Positions 1 through 8,768 of a stretch of DNA of 37,340 bases are shown here, one piece after another (the first letter of the stretch is position 1; every line of letters starts with the position of its first letter). The notes under the pieces were generated by a model. That model saw nothing but the letters and a program-made list of their open reading frames with translations, was not told where the DNA came from and did not search any database. This stretch comes from Acidobacteriota bacterium (GTDB lineage: Bacteria; Acidobacteriota; Terriglobia; Terriglobales; Acidobacteriaceae), in NCBI GenBank assembly GCA_003225005.1, contig QIAN01000523.1:1-37340 (forward strand). The letters are read 5' to 3'. Made by a program: the position numbers and the translations under genes.

Positions 1-87
1 CTCCATCACCAGTTTTCCCTCGCCGTTCATCACCGCGATCGAAATGGTTTCTTTGTGAACGTCCAGGCCGATATACTTGATGTTCAT
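1..87 (-). CDS. IS110-family transposase, N-terminal fragment cut by window edge
   Basis: The 29 codons read leftward from an ATG at 85-87 begin MNIKYIGLDVHKETISIAV. This is the start of the DEDD (RuvC-like) catalytic domain of IS110-family transposases, with the first catalytic Asp in GLDVHKET. These enzymes move a circular DNA form without terminal inverted repeats, and recent work shows that members of the family are guided by an RNA from a non-coding end of the element. The rest of the gene lies outside the window. The bases between the start codon and about 160 are probably the non-coding end of the element, because the neighbouring cytochrome-like frame loses its family resemblance before that point. 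The family call is firm; the element boundary is a guess. Confidence 0.85.
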   Translation of the reverse strand, partial: MNIKYIGLDVHKETISIAVMNGEGKLVME

Positions 88-224
88 AGTGGGTGCTCCC
101 TTCGGTAAAGTTTTGGCTGACACTCAAAACCTACCTCAAAGGGGCGCCCTTTTATAATGCGTAATCCCGTTGAGCTGTGGGAGCCAGCAGGGAGAGACGC
201 TCCTCGTTAGGCCGCTGTCCCAGT

Positions 225-410
225 GGACATCTGCCAAAGTCAATCTGACGACGGCGTCCAATTCATTGGGGCTGCGAGTTGAGCCGTAGTCAGAGGGCAT
301 CAGCTGCGAACTGTATTCCAACCCTTCGAGATCAGACTTCGCGACGAAGTGAAAGGTCCCGTCCAGCGTCTGCAACTGCAGAGAGAAATTATCTTCCGCA
401 ACTACAGGGT
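225..410 (-). pseudogene. c-type cytochrome C-terminal fragment
   Basis: The minus-strand frame from about 410 to 225 reads EDNFSLQLQTLDGTFHF, then a KSDLEGLEY stretch, LMPSDYG and SPNELDAVV. This resembles the C-terminal tail of haem-binding domains found in acidobacterial c-type cytochromes and PQQ-dehydrogenase-associated cytochromes, where a LMP-x-(D/Y)YG segment is followed by an ELDDLVSYL helix. The CxxCH haem site and all upstream sequence are missing, and the frame loses similarity after DAVV, shortly before the IS110 end. It begins inside or directly against the tail of the epimerase remnant. The assignment rests on recalled family patterns, so it is moderate. Confidence 0.45.
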
Positions 411-1547
411 TCCGCCCAAGCGTGAGATAATTTCAAGACAAGCCCTGGTGACGTGATAAGGAGCTTTCCAGGGGCCAACCTTCTCGCTATCGATTTTTCC
501 GTCCTGAAAGACCGCGGTGTACACCTCTCCGTACTGATGGTCCACAAAGCGGTCCATCACAAACCGAGCCTGAAGATCGAACGCCTGCCAGTATTTGAGA
601 TTGTCGGTGAGCCGCTATGCATTCAGCAGTGCAACCAGCGCTTCCATTTGCTGCCACCACTCCATATTCTTATCGCCAGCAGGCCCAGCAGCAGGGCCGT
701 TGTTATAGACTCCGCCATGCCCCTTGTCAAAACCGTCCCTCAGAGCATGGTCCACGAGCGCCAGGCTGGCGTGCCGAATCTTGGGATCTTGGCCGCGTCC
801 AACCCGCTCGGCGGCTTCCACTAGCAGCCAGCTTGCCTCGAGATCCAGCCCATACTCGGATTGTTTTGAGTCTCCGTCCCGGTCTGCGACTCTCCAGTCG
901 TCACTGAAGTAGTATCTGCCGTAGCCAATTTCGGCATCGACGATCTTGTTGACGAATATATCCAGCAACTCCTCGAGACGTCCGCGGACGCGACTGTCGC
1001 CCGTAACGTCATAAAGCGTGGCGAACGCTTCCGCCAAACCGAGATGCCAGTCGTAGGATTTCCGTCCAAATGATCCGGCGGCGTTCGGCCCGTCTTTATA
1101 GTCCTTGATCCACTGCCAGTCAGCCGTGAACGCTATGTGATAACCGCCATATTGGTTGTCGTGAGCATGCTGGTCGATGACTTCGAACAAATCCAATGCC
1201 TCACGGGCGACTTGATTATCGTGGAAAGCCAGAGCATATTCTGCCAGCCCCTCCATCACATAGGACATGGGATTTAACTGCTTCGTCGAGTCGATCACAC
1301 GGCCATCCCGGCTCACCATGAAGTAATAGCCGCCTCGCTGCTTGTCCCACATGTGGTCGCGCAGGAACTTCAAACACTCCACCGCCATCTTTTGATAGAC
1401 CGGATCGGGATAGCGGCGGTAGGCCTCCGAGAACGACCACAGCGAGCGCGATATCAACACCACAGACTTATGGCCGGGAGGAGTTGGCTGGCCCTGCCGG
1501 TCCAGCCGTCCGAGCAGCCCGCCGTAGGAGTCTTTCAGAAAAGCCAT
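402..1547 (-). pseudogene. N-acylglucosamine 2-epimerase-family protein, amber-interrupted and 5'-truncated
   Basis: Enzymes of this (alpha/alpha)6-barrel family epimerise N-acylglucosamine, cellobiose or mannose-type sugars at C2. From 1547 the frame shows typical blocks: LKDSYGGLLGRLDRQG, SRSLWSFSEAYRR, GGYYFMVSRDG, a TKQLNPMSYVMEGLAEYALA helix, SYDWHLGLAEAF, and EWWQQMEALVALLNA. At 615-617 a TAG stops the frame exactly where relatives carry a Tyr in an ALLNAY-type motif. The same frame then continues for 70 codons with YWQAFDLQARFV and GPWKAPYHVTRACLEI, the family's normal C-terminus, to a TAG at 402-404. A single T/C-to-G change in a Tyr codon explains the stop. The 5' end is also lost: a stop lies just upstream of the first Met and the expected N-terminal helices are absent. 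Orientation matches the operon at 1885-8408, so it may be a broken last gene of that operon. Confidence 0.85.
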
Positions 1548-1839
1548 CCAGCTTAAGCCGGACTATGCATTGCCGCACTACGAACTGGGGAAGCTCCTGG
1601 TTAACTCCAGGCAATTGACGCAGGCAGCGCAGGAGTTAAACCAAGCTGTCACATACGATCCTGGTCTAGGCTCAGCCTATTACCAGTTGTCTCGTGTGTA
1701 CGCCAGGCTCGGCGAAACCAAGAAATCACAGCGCGCACTCGCCGAGTTTGAGAAACTCTACCAGCAGCAGGCGAAGGACTCCCAGTCAGGGGACCAAGCG
1801 CTGGAAGAGGACGCGAGGAAAGAGACCGAAGCCCCTTGA
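1540..1839 (+). pseudogene. TPR-repeat protein, C-terminal fragment
   Basis: The plus-strand frame reads RKAIQLKPDYALPHYELGKL followed by a second unit with TYDPGLGSAYYQLSRVYARLG, which are two tetratricopeptide helical hairpins (the W/LG/Y/A/P pattern ending in P at the turn). A charged, Gln-rich tail runs to the stop at 1837-1839. The parent was probably a larger TPR protein; only about 95 residues remain and there is no plausible start with a ribosome-binding site. Its 5' end abuts the 5' end of the oppositely oriented epimerase remnant at about 1540-1550, so both genes lost their beginnings at one junction. Confidence 0.65.
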
Positions 1840-1884
1840 ATTTCACGAATCCAGAGCTGCCTGCTTCCCGGCACAGTTCGATCA

Positions 1885-2880
1885 TCACTTCGCTACCAAC
1901 GGGGCTTCCACCTCTTCGAGCACCCATTTGTCTGCTGTTTCCAGATGACAGTCGTAGCCATAGAAACGGTGATTGAAGATGTTCTGAAAAAGGCAGGCGC
2001 GCTGGCCACGCATGATCGGATTGCCCGCGACAGGCTGAAAATCGCCGTCCGGCGTGTCGGCAGCAAACACCTCTACTTGCCACTCGCCTTCGGGATCGTC
2101 AGTGTAACGATGTGGATATATTTCGGTGGCGAGATAGTAGACGCCTTTTTTCTGTCCTTTGGCATCCCTTGCGTCCTTCAAATACAGAAGCGTGGGGGCT
2201 GCGATCGTCGAGTCAGACTTCAGGAGAACTTTCTCCGGCGCCCGGTCAAGATCTTCGATGGTGATCGCGGTCTTGCTGACGATCTCGAAATGGTCATGAT
2301 CGTTGCCGCGATAGAAGGTCAGGTAAAAGCGCCCTGATCGAGGATCGCGGAAGAGATTTGGATTCTGATTGCGCTGCTCAGGAACGCCGGGTACAAGAAC
2401 CTTCTCTTCGGTGAGGTGGATGCCGTCGGTCGAGGTGGCGAGGACGATGTGGCTGCTGGGTGTGTCATAGTCGCGGGTGATAGCAAAATAGAGCAGATCC
2501 TTGCGTTTTGGATTTGCCTTCGCCAGGACTGAGGGCCAGCGCGCATTTGTCCAGAGAGGATTCCGTTCGTACTTGGTCCAATGGACAAGGTCGTTGCTGC
2601 GCACCAGTCCAATGCCTCGGCCTTCATTCAGGCCGTACCAACCCCAGTACCGAAACCCCCCACGCTTGAGTTCAAGAACTGAGAGCGTGTGGGGAAACTC
2701 ATCACCTTCCCACGGCTGGGCATCGGGCAGTACGTGCTGGGGCGTAGTCAATTTCAGATATGGCCTTGACTTGTCTTGCGTGGGTCCAGTTTTCGTTTGT
2801 CCCCAAGCGCAACCGGCGACAATCAGGACGAAGATTGCGAAGCAGAATTTACGACGCAATGCCGGCATAAGTATCCTCAT
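1885..2880 (-). CDS. beta-propeller glycosidase-like lipoprotein (GH43/GH32-like fold)
   Basis: The protein has about 331 residues. The N-terminus MRILMPALRRKFCFAIF is followed by a VAGC lipobox at residues 21-24, so it is probably a lipid-anchored envelope protein. The body has the repeating blade pattern of five-bladed propeller glycosidases: SNDLVHWTKYERNPLW, SVLAKANPKRKDLLYFAITR, STDGIHLTEEKVLVPGVP, NPNLFRDPRSGRFYLTFYRG. Such proteins hydrolyse or phosphorolyse terminal sugars of plant or bacterial glycans; the substrate cannot be told here. The ATG at 2878-2880 was chosen because it gives a clean signal sequence; a TTG three codons upstream would overlap the stop of the transporter gene. 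It is the last intact gene of the operon, five bases after the MFS gene. Confidence 0.7.
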   Translation of the reverse strand: MRILMPALRRKFCFAIFVLIVAGCAWGQTKTGPTQDKSRPYLKLTTPQHVLPDAQPWEGDEFPHTLSVLELKRGGFRYWGWYGLNEGRGIGLVRSNDLVHWTKYERNPLWTNARWPSVLAKANPKRKDLLYFAITRDYDTPSSHIVLATSTDGIHLTEEKVLVPGVPEQRNQNPNLFRDPRSGRFYLTFYRGNDHDHFEIVSKTAITIEDLDRAPEKVLLKSDSTIAAPTLLYLKDARDAKGQKKGVYYLATEIYPHRYTDDPEGEWQVEVFAADTPDGDFQPVAGNPIMRGQRACLFQNIFNHRFYGYDCHLETADKWVLEEVEAPLVAK

Positions 2881-2885
2881 CCAAG

Positions 2886-4169
2886 TCAACCGCGCGCCGG
2901 TTGAACTTCAGCTTTGGCGAAACTGACGGTGGCATTCGTGATCAGCGGCCTGGCCCAGAACCCCACGCTCAAAACGAATCCGAACGTGATATAGAGGAAC
3001 GCGCCTCCAGCGCGCAGACCGAAGTGGTCGGCGATTCGTCCAATGATGACCGGCACGACGGCTCCGCCCATGATGGCGGTGCTCAAAATTCCACCGAACG
3101 AACCGTGATGCTCTGACACTGAATTCAGCGAAAGCGAAACCAGGATGGGCCACATCACTGACGCGAAAAAGCCTACCGCCGGGAAAGCGATGAGAGAGAT
3201 TTTCGCAGGACCGAACAATGCGGCGGACAAGCACACCAGGGCTCCAACACAGGCACCGATCAGTACGTATCGGCTGTCAAAGATCTTCAGGAGAAGCATA
3301 CCTACAAAGCAACCCGCAGTCAGCAGTCCCCAAAACCACGAGACCGCTAAAGCACCGGAGGTATGCGGGTCGTAACCGTGGTAAACAGACAGGAATTTTG
3401 AAATCCAATCGGCAGTCCCCTGCTCGGAGCCGACGTAGGCGAAGACGCAGAGGAAGAAAGCCCAAACCATAGGCTTCCGGAAAAGACTGCCATACATTTT
3501 CCACGATCCGGCCTGTTCGTTGGCGGTGCGCTCCACACGCGGAAAACGACTGAAGAAGAGAACCGCAACCATCAACACTGTGAACACGGCGAAGATCCAG
3601 TACATCGAAGCCCATGGCAGATTCGGAGGTGTAAGGCGATTCAGGATCCGTAGCAATCCATTCGGATTGACATGCGCATTGCCCAAGTTCAAGACCAGGT
3701 ACGAGTAAAGGTAGGGACTTAGAAACGAAGCAAGGCCGAAGATCAGTTGTGCAAAGGCGGAATTGAATGCGAAATGCTCTTCCCCGCCTGCAACTCGCAG
3801 GAGCGGGTTGATTGCGGTCTGAAGCGTGGCCATCCCCGATCCCATTACGAACAGGGAGACAACGGCCATTCGATAGCTAGGGTGGAAGGCGAAAGTCAAC
3901 GATCCTACGGTGCCAGCCAGGAAAGCCGCGATCATGACGGGCTTTTCGCCAAATCGGTCCACGAGGAACCCCGCTGGAATTGACATCAGTCCATAGGCAA
4001 TAAAGAAGGAGAACGGCAGCAGAGCGGCGGCAGCCAGGCTCACTCTGAAGCTGCTGATGATATCTGGCACGATTGGGCCGAGAATATTGGTCAGCAAGGA
4101 CATAACAAAGAACGTCAGGAACACGATAGCAACCATGTAATGGTTTCGTGGCATGGAGTGGGTCACCAA
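2886..4169 (-). CDS. MFS sugar transporter (FucP-like)
   Basis: A 427-residue protein with about twelve hydrophobic segments, of the major facilitator superfamily. The loop between segments 2 and 3 carries the MFS signature as GFLVDRFGEKPVMI, and a related GRIADHFGLRAGG lies in the second half. Features such as QTAINPLLRVAGGEE and the long loop before PWASMYWIFAVF are like the FucP/glucose-galactose porter group, which import sugars with protons. It probably brings the products of the exported glycosidases into the cytoplasm. The start is uncertain: TTG at 4167-4169 directly follows the stop of the SIS gene, GTG at 4164-4166 has AAGGA at better spacing, and ATG at 4152-4154 is also possible. 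Confidence 0.85.
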   Translation of the reverse strand: MVTHSMPRNHYMVAIVFLTFFVMSLLTNILGPIVPDIISSFRVSLAAAALLPFSFFIAYGLMSIPAGFLVDRFGEKPVMIAAFLAGTVGSLTFAFHPSYRMAVVSLFVMGSGMATLQTAINPLLRVAGGEEHFAFNSAFAQLIFGLASFLSPYLYSYLVLNLGNAHVNPNGLLRILNRLTPPNLPWASMYWIFAVFTVLMVAVLFFSRFPRVERTANEQAGSWKMYGSLFRKPMVWAFFLCVFAYVGSEQGTADWISKFLSVYHGYDPHTSGALAVSWFWGLLTAGCFVGMLLLKIFDSRYVLIGACVGALVCLSAALFGPAKISLIAFPAVGFFASVMWPILVSLSLNSVSEHHGSFGGILSTAIMGGAVVPVIIGRIADHFGLRAGGAFLYITFGFVLSVGFWARPLITNATVSFAKAEVQPARG

Positions 4170-5219
4170 CTATTCCTTGGTCGTTACTTTCGAGGCCCGT
4201 TCGAAGCGGCCCGGTTCACGTCCCACCCGCGCCGCCAGCGCCAGTGTGATCATCTGCACGGGAAGGATCTCCAGGATCGGGTGTAAGACCTGGGGGCCAA
4301 CAGGCAACGTGTATGGGACGAGCGCCTCCCCCTGGGAAACCAACTCTGCCCTACCCTGCTGTTCACGGATATCTTCAACCAGCCGGCGATTCAAATCGCC
4401 AGTTTTGCTATCACCCGCAAAGACCAGAACGAAGGTCTCGTCGCTGAGCATTTCGAACGGTCCGTGTCGAAATGCCGCGCTGCTCATGCCTTCCGCGTGG
4501 AAGTGATCCGACTCTTTGATGATCAACGCACCCGTTCCGACCGCAGCAAGTGATGATCCCCTCCCGACCAGGAAAAAGTCACGTATGTTTCTGAGGGGCT
4601 GAGCCAGGCTCAGTACATGGTCTTTCCAACGGGACAGGTAATCTCGGACTGCAGGGCAGGAAGATCTGAGTTCCTCCCGTGTCTGCCGCAAATCGCGGCC
4701 GCATAACAAGTCGCCCAGCCACTGCAGGGCGACTAGAGCAGTAACGTATGTCTTGCAGGAGACGGAAAATTCGGTTCCTGCCCGCGTCACAATGGCTGCA
4801 TTGGATTGCGCGGCCAATGGACTGTCGGCTGTATTGGTAATCGCTATCACAGATGACTTGCCCCGGTTGATGTCTAACAAACGGACAACTTCCGCGCTCT
4901 GTCCGGATTGAGAAACCGCAACAATCAGTGTCTTCGGATCGAACAGGCGGTTCTGGTAATGCACGAGTTCAGAAGTCTCGATCATAATGGCCGTAAGGCC
5001 GTGATTCACAAGCTCCAGGTTCAGGGGATGAAGGGCATGGAACGAAGCTCCCATGCCAGTGAGGACGACTGTCTTGAACCTTCCCTGTTGAAGGAGAGCC
5101 GCAAGCTGCTGCAGGGTCTTGGAGACCTCCAAGCCGGTGAGAGTATCTTCCAGCGCCCGGGGTTGATCCAGAATGTCGCTAAGATATGCGCCTTCGACTA
5201 CGGAGAAATCAGCCAGCAC
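4170..5219 (-). CDS. double-SIS-domain sugar-phosphate isomerase/deaminase (GlmS C-terminal type)
   Basis: 349 residues with two sugar isomerase (SIS) domains, the arrangement of the isomerase half of glucosamine-6-phosphate synthase, but without its N-terminal glutaminase domain. Domain 1 has TVVLTGMGASFHAL and VAVSQSGQSAEVV (the SQSG phosphate-binding loop); domain 2 has FLVGRGSSLAAVGTGALIIKE and the AAFRHGPFEML motif typical of GlmS/FrlB-like proteins. Such stand-alone enzymes act as amino-sugar-phosphate deaminases or isomerases or cleave fructosamine-type sugars. The GTG start at 5217-5219 lies behind AGGGAGAT. The gene overlaps the ROK kinase by 11 bases and abuts the transporter gene, so the three are probably co-translated. 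Confidence 0.88.
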   Translation of the reverse strand: MLADFSVVEGAYLSDILDQPRALEDTLTGLEVSKTLQQLAALLQQGRFKTVVLTGMGASFHALHPLNLELVNHGLTAIMIETSELVHYQNRLFDPKTLIVAVSQSGQSAEVVRLLDINRGKSSVIAITNTADSPLAAQSNAAIVTRAGTEFSVSCKTYVTALVALQWLGDLLCGRDLRQTREELRSSCPAVRDYLSRWKDHVLSLAQPLRNIRDFFLVGRGSSLAAVGTGALIIKESDHFHAEGMSSAAFRHGPFEMLSDETFVLVFAGDSKTGDLNRRLVEDIREQQGRAELVSQGEALVPYTLPVGPQVLHPILEILPVQMITLALAARVGREPGRFERASKVTTKE

Positions 5220-6150
5220 GGAGATCTCCCTTCGAGCCGAACCGGTGGTACCAGACTCTGGCTGCCCCGATCAGGTTTGCGTGCTCCCCCAGCGACGCCA
5301 GGGCCAACTCCGTTTTTTCAGAAGGAACAAAGCGACAGCTGGAAACAATGACTGCACGGATTCCATCCAGAAACAATGCTGCACTGTTCATAACACTGCC
5401 GCCGAGCACGATAATATCGGGAACGAACATGGTCACCAAATTGGCGAGACCGAGACCGAGATAGCGGCTTTCGTGCTCGATAGCCCGAAGAGCCCATGCG
5501 TCACCTTCCTGAGCCAATTGGCAAATCTTCTTGGCCGTCAGGTCAGTCCGTGGGTATTCTGGGGGCGCGTTGCGATTAAGCCATTCAACCATGGCAGGAC
5601 CGGCCGCCAACGATTCCCAACATCCAGTGAAGCCACACAAGCAGCGGGGACCGGAGAGATCGACCAGGTGGTGCCCTATTTCCGGATGCGCTCCAGCGGT
5701 ACCACGATAAACCTCACCGTCGAGAATGATGCCCGCACCAATGCCGGTGCCCACGGTGACATAAACCAAACGGGACTTACTCTTGCCGACACCCCAGCCG
5801 GCTTCGCCCAGGGCCGCAGCATCGGCATCGTTTTCCATGGCCACGGAAACGTGAAAGATACGTTCCAGATCCCGCACCGGATTCGTGCCTCGCCAGTGTG
5901 GAAAGAAATTGACATCACCAATTTCACCGGTAACCGGATCCACGGGCCCCGTACAGCCGATGCCGATACCAGTGATTTCCGCTCCGGCTTGTGCAGCCGT
6001 GTCGCGCAACATTGTTGCGATGCGATTCAGGGCGCTGGAATAGCCGGCATCCGCTGCTGTCGGCAATTCCGCTCGCGACACCAGGTGGCCTTTCGAATCC
6101 ACCATGCCCACGGCGATCTTGGTTCCGCCGATGTCGACTGCTGCGATCAT
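5209..6150 (-). CDS. ROK-family sugar kinase
   Basis: 313 residues, the usual length for ROK kinases that phosphorylate glucose, mannose, fructose or N-acetylated hexosamines with ATP in the cytoplasm. The ATP-binding DIGGTK lies at residues 6-11, the catalytic Asp in ENDAD is residue 108, the phosphate loop VGTGIGAG is at 133-140, the substrate-contacting EIGH at 157-160, and the zinc cluster CLCGFTGC at 170-177. There is no N-terminal helix-turn-helix, so this is a kinase rather than a ROK repressor. The ATG at 6148-6150 was preferred over a 16-codon longer version because DIGGTK then begins at residue 6 and a purine-rich stretch precedes it. It feeds the SIS enzyme encoded immediately downstream. 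Confidence 0.92.
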   Translation of the reverse strand: MIAAVDIGGTKIAVGMVDSKGHLVSRAELPTAADAGYSSALNRIATMLRDTAAQAGAEITGIGIGCTGPVDPVTGEIGDVNFFPHWRGTNPVRDLERIFHVSVAMENDADAAALGEAGWGVGKSKSRLVYVTVGTGIGAGIILDGEVYRGTAGAHPEIGHHLVDLSGPRCLCGFTGCWESLAAGPAMVEWLNRNAPPEYPRTDLTAKKICQLAQEGDAWALRAIEHESRYLGLGLANLVTMFVPDIIVLGGSVMNSAALFLDGIRAVIVSSCRFVPSEKTELALASLGEHANLIGAARVWYHRFGSKGDLRAG

Positions 6151-6185
6151 TCTCTTTCCCCCCCGGCGGCTGTTGTGCTTTGCGG

Positions 6186-8408
6186 TTACTGATTCCACTC
6201 CACCACCGCTCCTTCGAACGGCGACAGTTCCATTCTCCAGCCCGATCCTTCTATTTTCAAAGGCTGGCGTCCTTCAGGCAAGATTCTGGTGGCTGAGCGC
6301 AGTGTCGAACTCGCCGAGATCTTGATTTCTTGGGTTTCGGCGCTGTGGTTCACGACCACCGCGTAGCCGCGATGATCGCCTTTCAATGCGGAAACCTCAA
6401 CCGAAGGCAGATCCGCGCGCAACTCCGGCTTCACGCCGGCCCAGTCGCGGAACGCGGCGTAAATCCGGTGGGTGCCCTCCGGCTTGTCGAACACCGCAGG
6501 CACGTTGGCCAAGTAGTGCTCAAGCGGGTAGGCACTCAGCAGAGTCTTGCCGGAGCCCACCGTATTGGTCACGAGCGCAGGATGGCCGTCCTGATCAACA
6601 GCGACGATCCTGCCGGTCGTTACGTCCAAAAGACTGCCCCAGGAGACGATGGTCGCGTCGGGAAGGCTGTAATGCAGAGTATCCCCGGGTTTGAAGTCAC
6701 CAAAAGGTACAACGAACTTCAGCGTGACTTCCGAATTCAAAGCGCGGTCAGCGAGGCGCGCGCCGAACAGAGACGCCATGTCGGGGATGGCGCCATCGGA
6801 TGCAACGGAAGCATATAGAAGGCCGCCACCTTCGACATACTTCTTCGCTTTTTCATAGAAGTCAGAATGAACGTGCGCCAAGAAAGGATCGGCTGTGCTG
6901 GTAATGGGAGAGGGCATGAACAGCATTGGACGCTTGGCCCAGTCGGCATACTCGCGCGGGAAGTCAGCTTTCAGCCCGGCCCGTCGCGCGAGGATGAATG
7001 AGGTCAGGGCGGAACTGATGAGTAAGCGATTTGCCGCACTCGCGTCGGCCTGTGGCCGGCCAGGGATCGCATCGCCGTCGGCAGTGGAAACGTAGGGCGC
7101 AACTTCCGGGCCAGTGAGACCGAAATGCGAAAAGTCACCGTGCGGCTTGGCCCACTCGTCCGGAATCACGATGCCAATATTGGCAAGGGCGGGCGAGATG
7201 CCCGCGAGATCAAGTTGGCCGACGATTTGCGAAAACTTCTTAAACTCCTTGGCGAGCGGTTTGTCTTGCCGGTCCCAAGTGGTCATTCCCCAGCCGGTTT
7301 CCTGGGGGGTGCGCAGATAAGGCACTTTACGGAATTGCTCCGGGGCGGCATCGGTGTAACACCACAGATCGACGCCAATACTCCCCGCACCCAGTCCAGA
7401 GTACATTTGCGCGCGATCGTAGGCCGCGACTCTCTCTGGCGAGAATTGTGCGGTCGAGGCACCCATTTCGTGAATCATCACCGGACGGCTCGCGCCTTGG
7501 GAGAGCGCGATTTCGAAAGCCGCACCGTAGGTTCCACGCGCTGACAGCAACGCATCCGGAAATAATTCCGGAGAGTAGAGTGTAAAGGCGTGCACGCTGA
7601 AGAAATCGACGAGCCCGGCAATGTCGTCCGCGCGAAAGGGTCCGTGACTGATTTCTTCGCCGCTGGTCCCGACGACGATAGGATGGAGTTTGTCGTACTG
7701 GCGAATTCCGCTGGCGATCAGCCGGGTCCAATTGATGGCCATGGCATCGGTGGTTTGTCCTCCGACGATCCAGAACGGCGGTTCGTCTGTCAGATCCCAA
7801 GCGATGATTGCGCTTTCGTTGGCATAATGCCGGCCGAACTCGGCAGCGAGATTTGTTTCGAGGCGCAACATTTCTGGATCGGCATGAGGATGTCTGCCGT
7901 GTCGCCAGGGAACATCCCAATATGCTTCTCCTACTTCTCCGCCAATGAATAAGCTGGGATGAAGATAGATCTGATACTTATGGGCCAATGACACCAGGTA
8001 ATCGAGTTGCTGGAAGGCGACCGGGTTGTAGTCGCCAGGCCGCGGTTCAAACCACGGCCAGACCATGTCGAACCGCACGATGCTGTAGCCAAGTTCGTGC
8101 ATCTTGGCGAAATCGGCCTCTATATCCTTGGGGTCCCATTGCACGGGCCATTGCATCGCGGCTTTGGCCGGAACCCAGTGCGCCCCAACCGGCACGAATC
8201 GTTTTCCATTGCGGACGAAGTAAGTGCCGTCCAGGTGAACTTGTGAAAGTAAAGCGCTGTTCGCCTCGCCTCGCGGACTCTTGGCCCCCTGAATCTTGTC
8301 GCCGCCATCCAATGCTGCGCTCACGTTGACCGCAAGCCCGGGCCCCAGGAGCAGCGCGAGGCAAGTAATTCCCGCTACGGCCGATTGCTTGTAAGTCTTG
8401 CGCCGCAT
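6186..8408 (-). CDS. exported TIM-barrel glycoside hydrolase (GH5/GH42-like)
   Basis: 740 residues with a Sec signal peptide (about residues 1-32). The catalytic part begins near residue 60 with LDGTYFVRNGKRFVPVGAHW, as in GH5/GH2-type barrels. IIAWDLTDEP places a likely acid/base Glu at 209 and PVMIHEMG a likely nucleophile Glu at 314, the strand-4/strand-7 pair of clan GH-A. The region from about residue 400 has a Rossmann-like look (IGIVIPDEW, FMPSPI, GGGLLYASV), like the trimerisation domain of GH42 beta-galactosidases, followed by a beta-sandwich end. The substrate may be a beta-galactoside or beta-mannoside; this is not resolved. The ATG at 8406-8408 follows AGAGGGG and gives a proper signal peptide. 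First gene of the operon, 35 bases before the kinase gene. Confidence 0.82.
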   Translation of the reverse strand: MRRKTYKQSAVAGITCLALLLGPGLAVNVSAALDGGDKIQGAKSPRGEANSALLSQVHLDGTYFVRNGKRFVPVGAHWVPAKAAMQWPVQWDPKDIEADFAKMHELGYSIVRFDMVWPWFEPRPGDYNPVAFQQLDYLVSLAHKYQIYLHPSLFIGGEVGEAYWDVPWRHGRHPHADPEMLRLETNLAAEFGRHYANESAIIAWDLTDEPPFWIVGGQTTDAMAINWTRLIASGIRQYDKLHPIVVGTSGEEISHGPFRADDIAGLVDFFSVHAFTLYSPELFPDALLSARGTYGAAFEIALSQGASRPVMIHEMGASTAQFSPERVAAYDRAQMYSGLGAGSIGVDLWCYTDAAPEQFRKVPYLRTPQETGWGMTTWDRQDKPLAKEFKKFSQIVGQLDLAGISPALANIGIVIPDEWAKPHGDFSHFGLTGPEVAPYVSTADGDAIPGRPQADASAANRLLISSALTSFILARRAGLKADFPREYADWAKRPMLFMPSPITSTADPFLAHVHSDFYEKAKKYVEGGGLLYASVASDGAIPDMASLFGARLADRALNSEVTLKFVVPFGDFKPGDTLHYSLPDATIVSWGSLLDVTTGRIVAVDQDGHPALVTNTVGSGKTLLSAYPLEHYLANVPAVFDKPEGTHRIYAAFRDWAGVKPELRADLPSVEVSALKGDHRGYAVVVNHSAETQEIKISASSTLRSATRILPEGRQPLKIEGSGWRMELSPFEGAVVEWNQ

Positions 8409-8491
8409 CACGACCCCTCTTTTCTGGCACTTTTTGTGCGCCGGAACCTGCTGCGCCCACACGTCGGGCTGTATCATCAGAAAAAGTGAAC

Positions 8492-8520
8492 TTTATACCC
8501 CCTTTTGGCTATCCGAAACC
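8492..8520 (-). promoter_or_regulatory. possible promoter of the 8408-1885 operon
   Basis: On the minus strand a TATAAA (8492-8497) lies about 80 bases upstream of the glycosidase start. The hexamer 17 bases further upstream, GGTTTC, is a poor -35 match. It is the only decent -10-like box seen between 8409 and 8540. This is sequence pattern only. Confidence 0.22.
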
Positions 8521-8768
8521 GCCATGATCTAGTTTCGTTGCCGCGCGGAGTATTGCTCTATCGGCTCGGCGCCGCCCAGCGCCGGATGACCGCGCATCCC
8601 GTCGGTAGGGCAGACAGCCATTCGATCTGGCGCTTATTTTAACTGCCAGCTCGATTCCGGACGAGTTGTTTGAATGCTAAGTCAGCGAGGAGCGCGTGGT
8701 GTACGAAAGGCTGACTCAACGGAAACGTTGATTCAGAGAACAACCACGGAGCCTCCTCAAACGACCTA

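Noticed and set aside
88-160. Possible bridge/seek RNA in the non-coding end of the left IS110 element
   Set aside because: Only about 75 bases lie between the transposase start and the apparent element boundary, and no fold or guide loops could be recognised by eye.
5173-6192. 339-codon plus-strand open frame
   Set aside because: Antisense to the ROK kinase, which shows all family motifs.
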